Source: Nannocystis sp.
Lineage (GTDB): Bacteria; Myxococcota_A; Polyangia; Nannocystales; Nannocystaceae
Assembly: GCA_016712315.1 (NCBI GenBank)
Contig: JADJRG010000022.1
Span: 496,001 to 560,000 of the forward strand
DNA: 64,000 nt
Reading direction: 5' to 3'
The notes under the pieces were generated by a model. The model was not told where the DNA came from. It saw nothing but the letters and a program-made list of their open reading frames with translations, and did not search any database. Below are positions 53,510 through 63,211 of this stretch, piece after piece (the first letter of the stretch is position 1; every line of letters starts with the position of its first letter). The translations under genes and the position numbers were made by a program.

Positions 53510-56188
53510 TCAGCAGCCAGCCGCTAGCGCCCGGTCACGCAGCGCGTGCAGCAGCGCGTGCGCCTCACGCGGAGACAGGTCATCCGGCTCCACCCGCCGC
53601 AGCTCGCTGAGCAGGCGCCCAATCCCAGGATCGAGCGCCGCCTCAGGCGCCGCCTGCGCCACCTCCTCGGCCTCCTCTCCTGGCGCTGTGGGCGAGAACA
53701 ACGCGAGCTGCGACCCCTTACCCGCCTGATCGTTCGCCTCCAGCCTCGCCAAGATCCGCTGCGCCCGCCGCAGCACCGGCGCCGGCAGCCCTGCCAGCCG
53801 CCCCACCTGGATCCCATACGAGCGCTCCGCCGCCCCGGCCTCGATCCGGTGCAAGAACACGATATCCCCGCGCTGCTCGTGCACCGCCACGTGCAGGTTC
53901 ACCAGCCCCGCCAGCCGCTCCGCCAGCCCGCACAGCTCGTGGTAGTGGGTCGCGAACATCGCCCGGCAGCCGACCTGATCGTGGATGAACTCCGTGATCG
54001 ACCACGCCAGCGCCAGCCCGTCGAAGGTCGCCGTCCCTCGCCCGATCTCATCCAGCAGCACCAGCGAGCGCGCGCTCGCGTGGCTCAAGATCGCCGCCGT
54101 CTCCCGCATCTCCACCATAAACGTGCTCTCACCTCGCCCCAGATCGTCCGCCGCCCCCACCCGCGTAAACACCCGGTCACACAGGCCGATCCGCGCCCGC
54201 ACCGCCGGCACGAACGACCCCATCTGCGCCAAGATCGTGATCAGCGCCACCTGCCGCATCACCGTGCTCTTGCCCCCCATATTCGGCCCCGTGATCAACG
54301 CGAAGCGCGCCGCGGCCGCGCTCACCCCCGCCCGCAGGCTGATCGAGTTGGGCACGAAGCGCCCCGAATCCATCATCTGCTCGACCACCGGGTGCCGCCC
54401 CTCCTCGATCTCCAAAACTGGCTCATCGGCCAGATCTGGGCGCACATACCCGCGCGCCTCCGCGATCTCCGCCAGCCCCGCCAGCACATCCAGCGTCGCC
54501 AAGCGATCGCCGAGCTGGCACAGCCGCTCCCCCGCCGCGCTCACCAGCTCGCGCAGCGCCGCGAACAGCGCCTGCTCGCGCTCCAGCGCCGTCGCCATCG
54601 CCCCCAGCACCGCCGACTCGTGCTCTGCCAGCTCCGCCGTCACATAACGCTCGGCGTTCGCGATCGTCTGCTTCCGAACATAGTCCGCCGGCACCCGCCC
54701 GATCTGCGCCCGCGGCACCTCCAGGTAGTAGCCAAAGACCCGGTTGTGCTGGACCTTCAGGTTCGTGATCCCAGTCCGCTCCCGCTCGCGCGCCTCGATC
54801 GCCGCCAGCGCCTCCCTGCCGCCGTCGCGCAGCCCACGCTGCCGATCCAGCTCCGCGTCCGCCCCGTCGCGGATCACCCCGCCGTCGCGCGTATGACTCG
54901 GAGGCTCGTCCACCAGCCCCTTCGCCAGCGCCGCGTGCAGGTCCCACAAAAGATCCTCCCCCAGCCCCAACGCGCTCGGCAGCGCGTCCTCGATCCGTCG
55001 CCCTGCCAGCTCACTCAGCAGCTTCGCCAGCCCCGGCAGCGCCGCCAACGAGCCGCGCAGCGCCGCCATCTCTCGCGGGTTGATCGTCCCCAAGCGCGCC
55101 CGCGCCGCCAGCCGGATCACATCTCGCACGTCGCGCAGCCGCGACTGCACCTCCGCCCGCAGCCGCGGCTCCGCCAGCAGCGCCGCGATCCCCTCCTGCC
55201 GCCCGCGGATCGCCCCCACATCGCGCAGCGGCGCCCCGATCCACGCTCGCAGCAGCCGCGCCCCCATCGCCGTCCGGGTCGCGTCCACCGCCCACAGCAA
55301 GCTGCCGCGGCGCTGCCCGTCGCGCATCGTCTTGAAGATCTCCAGGTTGCGCAGCGACGCCTCGTCCAAGATCAAGTGATCCTGCGGCGCCTCTCGCCGC
55401 AGCCGGTGCAGCAGCAGCGTCTGCCCGGGCTGCGTCGCCTCCGCGTAGCACAGCGCCAGCCCCGCGGCCCGCTCGAGCGTCGGCGGCAGCCCCTCGCCAC
55501 CTGACTCTTCGGCCAGCCTGCGCACCCGCGCCAGCACCGCCCCGGCGATCGACGCCGCCGCCAGCCCCTCGAGGCGCGGGTGGTCCGGCCCCAGCGCCTC
55601 CGCCAGCCAGCCGAGCAGCGACGGATCCGCGACGATCTCCCGCGGCCCGAGGCGCGAGAGATCCGCCCGCAGCCCGTCCGCGTCCGCCGCCCGCATCACC
55701 AGAAATTCCCCGAGCGACACGTCCAGCGCCGCGATCCCCAGCGCCCCGCTGGGGCCTTGTTCGGCCACCACCGCCACCAAATAGTTCGGCTCCTCCGAGC
55801 GCAGGTGCTCCTCATCGACGAGCACCCCAGGCGTCACCACCCGCACCACCTGGCGGTGCACGATCTTCGACCCACGCCGCGCCTTCGCCTGCTCGGGCGT
55901 CTCCATCTGCTCGCAGATCGCCACCTTAAAGCCGCGCTCGATCAACGTCCGCAGGTACCCGCCGATCGCGTGGTACGGCACCCCTGCCATCGGCACGGGG
56001 TCCTCGGCGTTTTTGTCGCGGGAGGTCACCGCGATGTCGAGCACCGGCGCGACCGTGATCGCGTCCTCAAAGAACATCTCGTAAAAGTCGCCCATCCGGA
56101 ACATCAAGATCGCGTCCGGGTACTGCGCCTTGATCTCGAGGAACTGGCGCATCACAGGCGTCTCGACGTTGCTATGGGGCGCGGGCAC
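53510..56188 (-). CDS. mutS: DNA mismatch repair protein MutS
   Basis: This 892-residue protein recognises mismatches as a dimer. The N-terminal domain has TPVMRQFLEIKAQYPDAILM-type sequence and FRMGDFYEMFFEDA, the Phe-x-Glu mismatch wedge. The ATPase has TGPNMGGKSTVMRQ, LVLLDEIGRGTATFDG and FATHYHEL. The clamp region and a short C-terminal tail follow. I start at GTG 56188, giving MPAPHSNVE before the conserved MRQF; ATG 56152 would start at MRQF and is the alternative. The length fits MutS1 (~850-900). No mutL gene is near. Confidence 0.96.
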   Translation of the reverse strand: MPAPHSNVETPVMRQFLEIKAQYPDAILMFRMGDFYEMFFEDAITVAPVLDIAVTSRDKNAEDPVPMAGVPYHAIGGYLRTLIERGFKVAICEQMETPEQAKARRGSKIVHRQVVRVVTPGVLVDEEHLRSEEPNYLVAVVAEQGPSGALGIAALDVSLGEFLVMRAADADGLRADLSRLGPREIVADPSLLGWLAEALGPDHPRLEGLAAASIAGAVLARVRRLAEESGGEGLPPTLERAAGLALCYAEATQPGQTLLLHRLRREAPQDHLILDEASLRNLEIFKTMRDGQRRGSLLWAVDATRTAMGARLLRAWIGAPLRDVGAIRGRQEGIAALLAEPRLRAEVQSRLRDVRDVIRLAARARLGTINPREMAALRGSLAALPGLAKLLSELAGRRIEDALPSALGLGEDLLWDLHAALAKGLVDEPPSHTRDGGVIRDGADAELDRQRGLRDGGREALAAIEARERERTGITNLKVQHNRVFGYYLEVPRAQIGRVPADYVRKQTIANAERYVTAELAEHESAVLGAMATALEREQALFAALRELVSAAGERLCQLGDRLATLDVLAGLAEIAEARGYVRPDLADEPVLEIEEGRHPVVEQMMDSGRFVPNSISLRAGVSAAAARFALITGPNMGGKSTVMRQVALITILAQMGSFVPAVRARIGLCDRVFTRVGAADDLGRGESTFMVEMRETAAILSHASARSLVLLDEIGRGTATFDGLALAWSITEFIHDQVGCRAMFATHYHELCGLAERLAGLVNLHVAVHEQRGDIVFLHRIEAGAAERSYGIQVGRLAGLPAPVLRRAQRILARLEANDQAGKGSQLALFSPTAPGEEAEEVAQAAPEAALDPGIGRLLSELRRVEPDDLSPREAHALLHALRDRALAAGC

Positions 56189-56334
56189 GGGCTGGGTTGT
56201 AGCGCATCGCCCTGGCCGCAGCACGCGCTCACGCGCGAACGCAGTGAGCCGGATCGCATCACGACGGTGACGCGATCCAGACCACTCATTTTACTCGCTC
56301 AACTGCGCTCCACTCCGCCGCGCTCACGGGCGCC

Positions 56335-57237
56335 TCAACGCGGCACAACGTACGCGATCAACTGCTCTTGCTTCTCAAAGGCCCCCTTCGCCGCCAACGC
56401 GTCCTCCCACTTGGTGAACGACCCGATCCGCACGCGGTGCCACGTCCGTCCCTGCACCTCACCCGCCTCGACCCGCGCGTCATGACCGTTGCGGCGCATC
56501 TTCTCCGCCATCTTCTCCGCCTCATCGGCGCTCGCGTACGCCTTGAGCTGCAAGGTGAACGCCCGCGTCGCCTTCGGCGAGGACGGCAATTGGGGCGCCT
56601 CACCCGAGCGCGCCGACGAGGCCATCACCGCCGCCGGATCGGGCCGCGGCTCCGGCCGCAGCTCCGCCTCGTTCGCCTCGTTCGCCTCGTTCACTGCGCC
56701 CTCGCTCGCGCCTGGCTCCAAGGCCGCGGCGATCTTGCTGCCTGGCAGCGCCGGCTCAGGCGCCCGCGCCCCCGCCAGCGGCGCCTCGCCCTTGGCCGTG
56801 CCCACCCGCGGCTCCAGCCTCGCCAGCGTCGACTCCTTGCTCGCCTTCTTGCGCTTCTCCGCCGCCTCACGCTGCGCCCGCAGCGCCTTCTCCTCGCGCG
56901 GAGGCACCTTCGGATCGCGCGTCTCCGGCATGCCCTCGGTCGCCGGCGCCGCCAGCCCGTGCTTGAACGCGAACGCGTCGGTCAGCCCCGCCGCGCCCCC
57001 CTCCGGTGTCACCTCGGGGATCGTCTCCAGCCCAGCGATCAGCGGCGCAGGCGCGCCCTGGCTCGCGATCGCCCCCTCCTTCGCCCCGCCCGCTGCGCCG
57101 CCGTCCTGTCGCCCGACCATCACGCCCAGGGCGAACACAAAACAGCCGACCACCGACAGGCCGAAGAAGCCAAAGAACACCTGCCGGTTGTCGAGCGAGA
57201 ACTCGACCTTCTCTTTTGACTCTTGGATCTCGCGCAT
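56335..57237 (-). CDS. SPOR-domain membrane protein
   Basis: This 300-residue protein has a short cytoplasmic N-terminus, one membrane helix (FFGFFGLSVVGCFVFALGVMV, residues ~22-42), a Glu/Lys/Pro-rich periplasmic linker and a C-terminal SPOR domain (FTLQLKAYASADEAEKMAEKMRRNG, VRIGSFTKWEDALAAK). SPOR domains bind peptidoglycan stripped of stem peptides at the division septum, so a role in cell division or envelope is likely. It is 110 bp downstream of mutS, in the same direction, and has no known partner here. Confidence 0.88.
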   Translation of the reverse strand: MREIQESKEKVEFSLDNRQVFFGFFGLSVVGCFVFALGVMVGRQDGGAAGGAKEGAIASQGAPAPLIAGLETIPEVTPEGGAAGLTDAFAFKHGLAAPATEGMPETRDPKVPPREEKALRAQREAAEKRKKASKESTLARLEPRVGTAKGEAPLAGARAPEPALPGSKIAAALEPGASEGAVNEANEANEAELRPEPRPDPAAVMASSARSGEAPQLPSSPKATRAFTLQLKAYASADEAEKMAEKMRRNGHDARVEAGEVQGRTWHRVRIGSFTKWEDALAAKGAFEKQEQLIAYVVPR

Positions 57238-57326
57238 CGCGTCCTGCTCCCGAAAGCTCCCTCACCGAGTACGCCGCGCCGGCCGATCGACCAAAAAATC
57301 CGCGAGGATCCCGGGGCGCCCCAGGC

Positions 57327-58886
57327 CTACTGCACGATCCGCAGCTGCGCCGCCGGATCCCGCAGCGGCGGCGGCGGCGGCGCTGCCGCGGGCGCCCCGT
57401 TCGGGCTCGACCCACGCCGGACGATCTGCGTCGTCGGCGGGTAGTTCAGCTCCCACTCCTCCGTGCGCACCACCGCCTCATCGGCGATCAACTTACGCCG
57501 GCGCACCACCTTGAACCCGCGCTTCCCCTGCTGCGCCACCTCCGACGCCCCCACCCGCAGCCGCGGATCGTCCCGCACCACCGTCTTGAACGGCAGCACC
57601 TCCTTGAGCTCGCGCTCGAACGCCACCTTATACGGCCGCTCCTTGCCGAGCACCTCGATCTTCACCTCACCCGCGCTCACCACGCTGTGCAGCACCACCG
57701 GGAAGTCGTACGGGTTGCGCAGCTTCATGTCGATCGCCCCGTACACCACCGTCGAGTCCAGCCCCATATCGATATACGAGCTCGGTCGGCTGTGCGGCCG
57801 CGCGTGCGCCAGATCCAGCCCCGCGAAGAACGCCGCCCCGTACAGCGTCGACGACACCTGACAGGTCCCGCCGCCCACCACGTCGACCAGCTCGCCCGCC
57901 GTGATCCCCGGCGCGTAGCGGTAGCCCGCCTCATCGCTGCGCTCGCCGACCACCGCGTTGAACGAGAACGTCTCCCCCGGCATCAACACCTGGCCGTCCA
58001 GCGCCTGCGCCCCCAGCTTGACGTTGTGGTTGCGATCCGCGTGATCGTTGTCGTTGTGGTAGCGCGTCGAGAACGACCCGAGCACCGCCCCGATCGCCAG
58101 CTCGTCCGCGATCGTCGCCAGCGGGTCGGCCACCGGCGGCCGCACCTGCGTCACCAGCTCGATCCGATCTGCCCCTGAGGCCAGCCCGATCGCCACCGCC
58201 GACAGCGAGTCGAACGGCAGCAGCGACGCCCCCGGCCGCGCCTTCGCGACCACCCGCCGCTGCCAATCGAAGCGCGTCGGCAGCGACGGCCGCTCCACGC
58301 TCGGCGCGAGCGCCAGCAGCTCGACCAGCGCCGCGCGCGCCTCGAAGCGATACCCGACCCGCAGATCGATCGCCCCGCGCTCCGCCGCCGCGCGCTCTTG
58401 CAGGTCCAAAAAAAGATCGCCGCTACGACCGACCGCCAACGCCGCCGCGATCGCGTCCTCGGGGCTAGCCACCGCGCCCAGCGCCCGCGCCTCGCGGGCC
58501 ACCCGCACCTCGCCGGCCACCAGCTCCAGCGGGCGCACGAGCCCCTCTTCTGCCGCCGCAGCGGCCACCGTCCGCAGCCCCGCCGCGTCCAGTCCCCCGA
58601 CCGGGGACCCGCCCAGCCGCACCCCCGGGAGCACCCGCAGGTCCTCCCCCGCTCGCGTGTAATCGCCCAAAACACCCGCCGCGGCCGCCGCCAGCGCCCC
58701 CGCCATCGCCACCCCTTCAACCGCTCCGAGCGCCCGCCGCCAGCCGGGCCCCGTGGGCGCGCCTACGCGCGTCGCCGGCGCGACCTGCTCTGCCGCGCCG
58801 ATCTCAGGGGTCGCCGACGGCGCCTGCTCCGTCGCCTTCGCGACCCGCCCCCGACGACGGCTCTTCTGCGCGGATGTAGCGGCCAT
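57327..58886 (-). CDS. VanW family protein
   Basis: This 519-residue protein has a basic N-terminus and one hydrophobic segment (GVAMAGALAAAAAGVLG), likely a membrane anchor. A peptidoglycan-binding-4-like part (LPGVRLGGSPVGGLDAAGL) precedes the VanW domain: GSFSTRYHNDN, GQVLMPGETFSFNAVVGERS, GGGTCQVSSTLY and YIDMGLDSTVVYG. Bacterial VanW proteins occur in vancomycin-resistance loci and elsewhere; the reaction is not established, and the envelope location is inferred. A C-terminal Pro/Ala tail ends the protein. It is followed by the SPOR gene at 89 bp. Confidence 0.9.
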   Translation of the reverse strand: MAATSAQKSRRRGRVAKATEQAPSATPEIGAAEQVAPATRVGAPTGPGWRRALGAVEGVAMAGALAAAAAGVLGDYTRAGEDLRVLPGVRLGGSPVGGLDAAGLRTVAAAAAEEGLVRPLELVAGEVRVAREARALGAVASPEDAIAAALAVGRSGDLFLDLQERAAAERGAIDLRVGYRFEARAALVELLALAPSVERPSLPTRFDWQRRVVAKARPGASLLPFDSLSAVAIGLASGADRIELVTQVRPPVADPLATIADELAIGAVLGSFSTRYHNDNDHADRNHNVKLGAQALDGQVLMPGETFSFNAVVGERSDEAGYRYAPGITAGELVDVVGGGTCQVSSTLYGAAFFAGLDLAHARPHSRPSSYIDMGLDSTVVYGAIDMKLRNPYDFPVVLHSVVSAGEVKIEVLGKERPYKVAFERELKEVLPFKTVVRDDPRLRVGASEVAQQGKRGFKVVRRRKLIADEAVVRTEEWELNYPPTTQIVRRGSSPNGAPAAAPPPPPLRDPAAQLRIVQ

Positions 58887-59012
58887 GCCCGGAACCTGCG
58901 CCGCACCCTAGGCCAGCCGGCGCGCCTCGCCAAATATTCCTCAGCTCCGCCGGGGCCCCAGCGCCGCTGACCGCAGGGAACCCCAGCTCCCCGGCGGGGT
59001 CGTATCCGGGTT

Positions 59013-60410
59013 ATGAGTGCACCTATGCCCGCCAACGCACCGCCCAAGGGCTACGGGCCCCGCCAGCGCCGCCTGCCCGCCGCCCTCAAGCTCTGGGTCG
59101 CGCTGGTCCTGATCAACCTCGTCGGCATGCTCGTCAGCATCTGGTGCGCGGCCAAGCTGCGCGCCGTGCCGGCCACCAGCAGCCAAGAGACCCTGCTCTT
59201 CGCCGCCTACTACGGCGCCATGGGCCTCGCCGCGCTCGTCGACGCCCTCTGGCTCGACGAGCTGCTTTTTAAGGGCGCCTTCCGCCTCTCTCACCTCCAA
59301 GGCAAGAGCGCCGACACCCTGCGCCAGAGCGACGACGTGCAGGTCATGGCCGCCGCCCTCCAGCGCTCCTCCTACTCTTTCCCCGCGCTCGTGATCGCCG
59401 GCGGCCTCGCCTCTTACTTCCTCTTTAACCTCGTCAACGGCGACTTCAATTTCTACTGGCGCACCCTCGGCCACCACATCGCCGCCCTCCGCGACGAGGC
59501 CCCCGAGGCCCAGCGCCTGCAAGCGATCGCCGAGCTGTCGATCCGCCGCGACCCCAAAGATCGCCACTTCATCCCCGGCGTGCTCCGCCGCGAGCTCGAG
59601 CGCGGCGGCCCGACCGCGATCTGGGCCACCTGGGCGCTCGGGCGCTTCCGCGATCTGCCGCCGCGCCAGCGCGAGCCGATCTACGACGCCCTCTTCGCCG
59701 CCACGCGCGCCGCCGATCCTGCCCTCCGTCGCGAAGCCGTGATCGCCCTCGCTCGCCTCCAGCACCGCGGCGTCGTCGCCCCCCTCACCAGCGAGCTCGC
59801 CGCCGATCTCGCCGCCCTCGACGCCGGCCGTCCCGTCGATCTCCGCCTCGTCTACAGCACCGGCTGGGTCCAGAGCATGGAGGCCGTGCCCGCCCTCCGC
59901 GAGCTGCTCGCGCGCGGCGACCAAGACACCCAGCGGGTCGCCGCCTGGGCGCTCGCTCAGCACCGCGACGAAGCCGGCGGCCGCGCGGTCGTCCGGATCC
60001 TCGAGGATCGCCTGCCCGCCGCCTCCTTGCCCGTCCGCTGCGCGCTCGTCTACGCCCTCGGGATCACCAGCGACGAGGCCTCCAACCCCGCCCTCATGCA
60101 CGCCCACGACCTCGCCACCCCGGCCGAACGGCAGACCCCCTGCGAGCTCGTCCAATTCGATCTCCGCCCCGACGGCGGCGACGAGAGCGTCCGCCTGCTC
60201 GAGCCCGTCGACACCTACGAGATGCGGATCCTCCACTCGATGGGCCAGATCCGCGCCACCGCCCCAGCCCTCCGCGCCGAGGTCGAGCCCTGGCTCCGCC
60301 AGGTCATCGCCGCCGCCGAACCCGGCAGCCTCAAGCAGCTCCGCGCCACCTCCTTGTTGGAAGGGATCGAGGCCGCCCGCGACGACCGCCCCAAGGCCAA
60401 AGCCCCCTAG
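59013..60410 (+). CDS. HEAT-repeat membrane protein
   Basis: This 465-residue protein has an N-terminal membrane region with helices near residues 24-46, 54-75 and 109-131. A soluble domain of HEAT-like helical repeats follows (RRELERGGPTAIWATWALGR, ALRREAVIALARLQHRGVV, TQRVAAWALAQHRDEAGG, PVRCALVYALGITSDE). HEAT repeats bind other proteins; the role here is unknown. The ATG at 59013 is the start I use, as the next ATG (59025) lies four codons on. It is followed by another HEAT-repeat gene 70 bp later, so the pair may work together. Confidence 0.8.
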   Translation: MSAPMPANAPPKGYGPRQRRLPAALKLWVALVLINLVGMLVSIWCAAKLRAVPATSSQETLLFAAYYGAMGLAALVDALWLDELLFKGAFRLSHLQGKSADTLRQSDDVQVMAAALQRSSYSFPALVIAGGLASYFLFNLVNGDFNFYWRTLGHHIAALRDEAPEAQRLQAIAELSIRRDPKDRHFIPGVLRRELERGGPTAIWATWALGRFRDLPPRQREPIYDALFAATRAADPALRREAVIALARLQHRGVVAPLTSELAADLAALDAGRPVDLRLVYSTGWVQSMEAVPALRELLARGDQDTQRVAAWALAQHRDEAGGRAVVRILEDRLPAASLPVRCALVYALGITSDEASNPALMHAHDLATPAERQTPCELVQFDLRPDGGDESVRLLEPVDTYEMRILHSMGQIRATAPALRAEVEPWLRQVIAAAEPGSLKQLRATSLLEGIEAARDDRPKAKAP

Positions 60411-60480
60411 ACCGCGCACTCGCCCTTGGCGCCGCCCGATCGCCGCCCCACGCGACACACGTCATCGCCCCTCTGCCCGC

Positions 60481-62451
60481 ATGTTCGGCCTCCTGCTCGT
60501 CGCCCCGCTGCTCCTCGCCGACCCGGCCAACGGCGGATCCTGGCCTTTGTGGCCCAACGCCGCCGCCCTCGACGCCGAACCCTTGCGCCCGGACAGCGGC
60601 GCCGCCGAGAGCCGCCGCGGGGCCGCCCTGCGCGCCCTCGACGGCTACCCCGACGCCCTGCTCACCGAGCACCTCCTGCTCGCCCTCGAAGATCGCTCCC
60701 CGCAGATCCGCCGCGAAGCCCTGCAGATCTGCGCTCGCCGCCGCCTCCGCGCCTGCCTGCCCGCCGCCCGCCGCCGCTGGAGCGAGGCTCACGGCGATCT
60801 CAGCAGCAGCCTCTACGCCCTCCGGCTCCTCTCCGCCGAAGGCACCGACGAGGCCGTCGATCGCCTCTTGGGCGTGCTACGCCAGCCCAACGACCTCATC
60901 CGCGCCGAGGCCGCCCGCCTGCTCGGCTTCATCGATCTCCCCAAAGGCGCGGATACGCGCGTCCGCCTCGCCCTCGTCGCCAAGCTCAACGACAGCGCCC
61001 CCGAAGTGCGACGCGAGATCGCCCGCAGCATCGGCCTCCGCGGCGCCACCGAGGCCACCCTCGTGCTCGCCCACCTGCTCGACGATCCGGATCCCGAGCG
61101 CCGCCAAAGCGCCGCCGAGGCGCTCGGTCTGCTCGCCGATCCGCGCGGCTTACCGGCCCTCACCCGCGCCCTCGATCGCGGCGACGAGCCCAACGTCATG
61201 CTCGAGCTGCTGCGCGCGTACGCCCGTTTCCCCGGCCCGACCGTCGATCAACACCTCCTGGATCTGCTCGACGCCCCGCCCCGCGGCCTCAACACCAAGC
61301 AGATCCCCCGCGTCCTCGGCGAACGGACGCTCAGCCCCGCGGCCATCGACGCCATCATCCTGCGCCTCCGTGAGCCCGATCTCCGCCCCTTCCTCTTCGC
61401 CACCCTCGTCCTGCTCGGTGATCAGCCGATCCCCGCCCTCCGCGCCGCCCTGGAGCGCGGCCTCGAGCCTGCGCTCGCGATCGAGGTCCGCCGCCTCATC
61501 CGCGCCCGCGACCTCAGCGCTCTCCACCCCCCGCCCGCGCCCACCTATCCCCCCGACAACGACCCCCTCGCCTGGAGCGCCCTGCTCTCCCCCTCGGCCG
61601 ACCCTGCCGCCCCCGCCGGTCCCGGCAACCCAACCGACCTTGCCGACCTCGGCAACCCGGCGCTCTCACCGGCCGCCAACCGACTGCTGATCGCCGCCGA
61701 GCTCGGCAAACGCGCCCCACCGTGGCTGGCTGCGCTCACCGCTGGCGTCCTCGAGACCACCCTCGCTCCCGACCGGTGGCGCCCCTGGGCCCTCGCCCTC
61801 GCCCTCACCGCCCCCGGCGACGCCAAAGACACGCCCAGTCTGCTCCTTTGGGCCCGCCTCGCCGCCGCCGCCGACGATCCCCACCTCGATCCCGCCGATC
61901 GCTGCCTCGCCCTCAGCGCCTTCGCGGTCGCCCCCGCCAAGGTGCAGCGCCAGCTCGGCGCGCCTCACCTCCAGCGTTGGATCCGCGACCCTCGCGTCCA
62001 GATCCGCGCCTGCGCCGCCCTCACCCTCGCCCTCACCGCCACCGAGGCGCACGCCCACGCCCTGCTCGCCCTCCTCCACGACCCCGCCAGCCGCGTCCGC
62101 GCGGCCGCAGCCCTCGCCCTACGCGCCTATCCGCGCCCGATCCCCCCGCGAGGCCGCGCCCACCTCGCCCACCTCAGCGAGAGCGACCGCGATCCCCACG
62201 TACGCGCCGCCGCCCGCCTCGCCTACCACGCCCTCGAACAACCCCACAGCGCGCCCCCCACCCTCACCTGGTACAGCGCCCCCGCGCAGCGCCCCGGCTG
62301 GCTCCTCCTCGAGATCGACGGCCAAAGCGCCGCTGCCCCTGCGTTCACCCTCGCTGGAGTCACTTGGACCTTGCTCCCCGGCCCCGGCGTGGTCCTCCTG
62401 CCCCAGCAGTTCGATCCGGCGGACCTTGAGCTCGACGACATCGACGAGTGA
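60481..62451 (+). CDS. HEAT-repeat protein, likely exported
   Basis: This 656-residue protein has a short hydrophobic N-terminus (MFGLLLVAPLLLADP) that could be a signal peptide. Many HEAT-type repeats follow: QIRREALQICARRRLRACLP, LIRAEAARLLGFIDLP, EVRREIARSIGLRGA, ERRQSAAEALGLLADPRGLP, QIRACAALTLALTA, RVRAAAALALRAYP. The C-terminal ~70 residues are beta-rich and acidic (LELDDIDE). The repeat-only architecture and the neighbouring HEAT membrane protein suggest a scaffold at the envelope. Confidence 0.78.
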   Translation: MFGLLLVAPLLLADPANGGSWPLWPNAAALDAEPLRPDSGAAESRRGAALRALDGYPDALLTEHLLLALEDRSPQIRREALQICARRRLRACLPAARRRWSEAHGDLSSSLYALRLLSAEGTDEAVDRLLGVLRQPNDLIRAEAARLLGFIDLPKGADTRVRLALVAKLNDSAPEVRREIARSIGLRGATEATLVLAHLLDDPDPERRQSAAEALGLLADPRGLPALTRALDRGDEPNVMLELLRAYARFPGPTVDQHLLDLLDAPPRGLNTKQIPRVLGERTLSPAAIDAIILRLREPDLRPFLFATLVLLGDQPIPALRAALERGLEPALAIEVRRLIRARDLSALHPPPAPTYPPDNDPLAWSALLSPSADPAAPAGPGNPTDLADLGNPALSPAANRLLIAAELGKRAPPWLAALTAGVLETTLAPDRWRPWALALALTAPGDAKDTPSLLLWARLAAAADDPHLDPADRCLALSAFAVAPAKVQRQLGAPHLQRWIRDPRVQIRACAALTLALTATEAHAHALLALLHDPASRVRAAAALALRAYPRPIPPRGRAHLAHLSESDRDPHVRAAARLAYHALEQPHSAPPTLTWYSAPAQRPGWLLLEIDGQSAAAPAFTLAGVTWTLLPGPGVVLLPQQFDPADLELDDIDE

Positions 62452-62478
62452 TCGCCCGCGCTCGCCCGATGTCACGAA

Positions 62479-62508
62479 TTAAAACATTTTTCACAGCCAC
62501 GCTATAGA
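62479..62508 (+). promoter_or_regulatory. Candidate promoter for the ECF sigma gene
   Basis: TTAAAA (62479-62484), an 18-bp spacer, then TATAGA (62503-62508). It lies in an AT-rich island of a GC-rich genome, 109 bp before ATG 62617. It looks sigma70-like rather than ECF-type. Confidence 0.45.
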
Positions 62509-62616
62509 TCCGAACAGCCAACGCGTCCCTCCGCGCCTCAGCCCCGGCCAGTCGTAGCAACCACCTACGATCATTCAAAAAACCTCGATCCCCTCGCGCT
62601 TGCAGTGCAGGGCCGC

Positions 62617-63183
62617 ATGAACCTCACCTCCGCGTCCACCTGTGACGAGTTCATGAGCCTCACCCAGCCGCACCTCCGCGATCTCACCCGCACCGGCATG
62701 CGCCTCACCCGGCAGCCCGCGGAGTGCAACGATCTCGTGCAAGAGACCCTGCTGAAGGCGTGGAGCAAGCGCGATCGTTTTGACCCGCGCGGCAACCTCG
62801 GCGCCTGGCTCTCCCGGATCCTCATCAACACCTTCATCTCCAACTACCGCCACCAGCGCGTCGTCGCCGCCGCCGCCGCCCGCTCCGATCTGGTCGAGCA
62901 CCTCTTCGACCGCCAACGCCTCGCCGACGCCGATGATCCCGCCGAGTGTTGGCACCGCAGCGAGCTCGCCGACGAGGTGCTCCAGGCCCTCCGCGCCCTC
63001 CCGCCGGCCTTCCGCGAGATCGTCGAGCTCATCGACCTCCACGGCCTCGCCTACCGCGACGCCGCTGATCGCCTCGGCATTCCGGTCGGCACCGTCATGA
63101 GCCGCCTCCACCGCGCCCGCCGCCTCCTCCGCGATCAGCTCCGCCTCTACGCCCGCGAACACGGCCTCGGCCTCGCCGCCTAA
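62617..63183 (+). CDS. ECF-type RNA polymerase sigma factor
   Basis: This 188-residue protein has sigma-70 region 2 (ECNDLVQETLLKAWSKRDRF, GAWLSRILINTFISNYR) and region 4 (LPPAFREIVELIDLHGLAYRDAA, GTVMSRLHRARRLL). There is no region 1 or 3, so it is an ECF sigma factor, here beside no obvious anti-sigma gene. The N-terminal region has EFMSLTQPHLRDL. I use ATG 62617; an in-frame GTG at 62605 would add four residues. DNA polymerase IV begins 28 bp after its stop, so the two may share a transcript. Confidence 0.92.
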   Translation: MNLTSASTCDEFMSLTQPHLRDLTRTGMRLTRQPAECNDLVQETLLKAWSKRDRFDPRGNLGAWLSRILINTFISNYRHQRVVAAAAARSDLVEHLFDRQRLADADDPAECWHRSELADEVLQALRALPPAFREIVELIDLHGLAYRDAADRLGIPVGTVMSRLHRARRLLRDQLRLYAREHGLGLAA

Positions 63184-63211
63184 GCGCCGCCGTCGCCGCT
63201 ATGCTCCGCCC

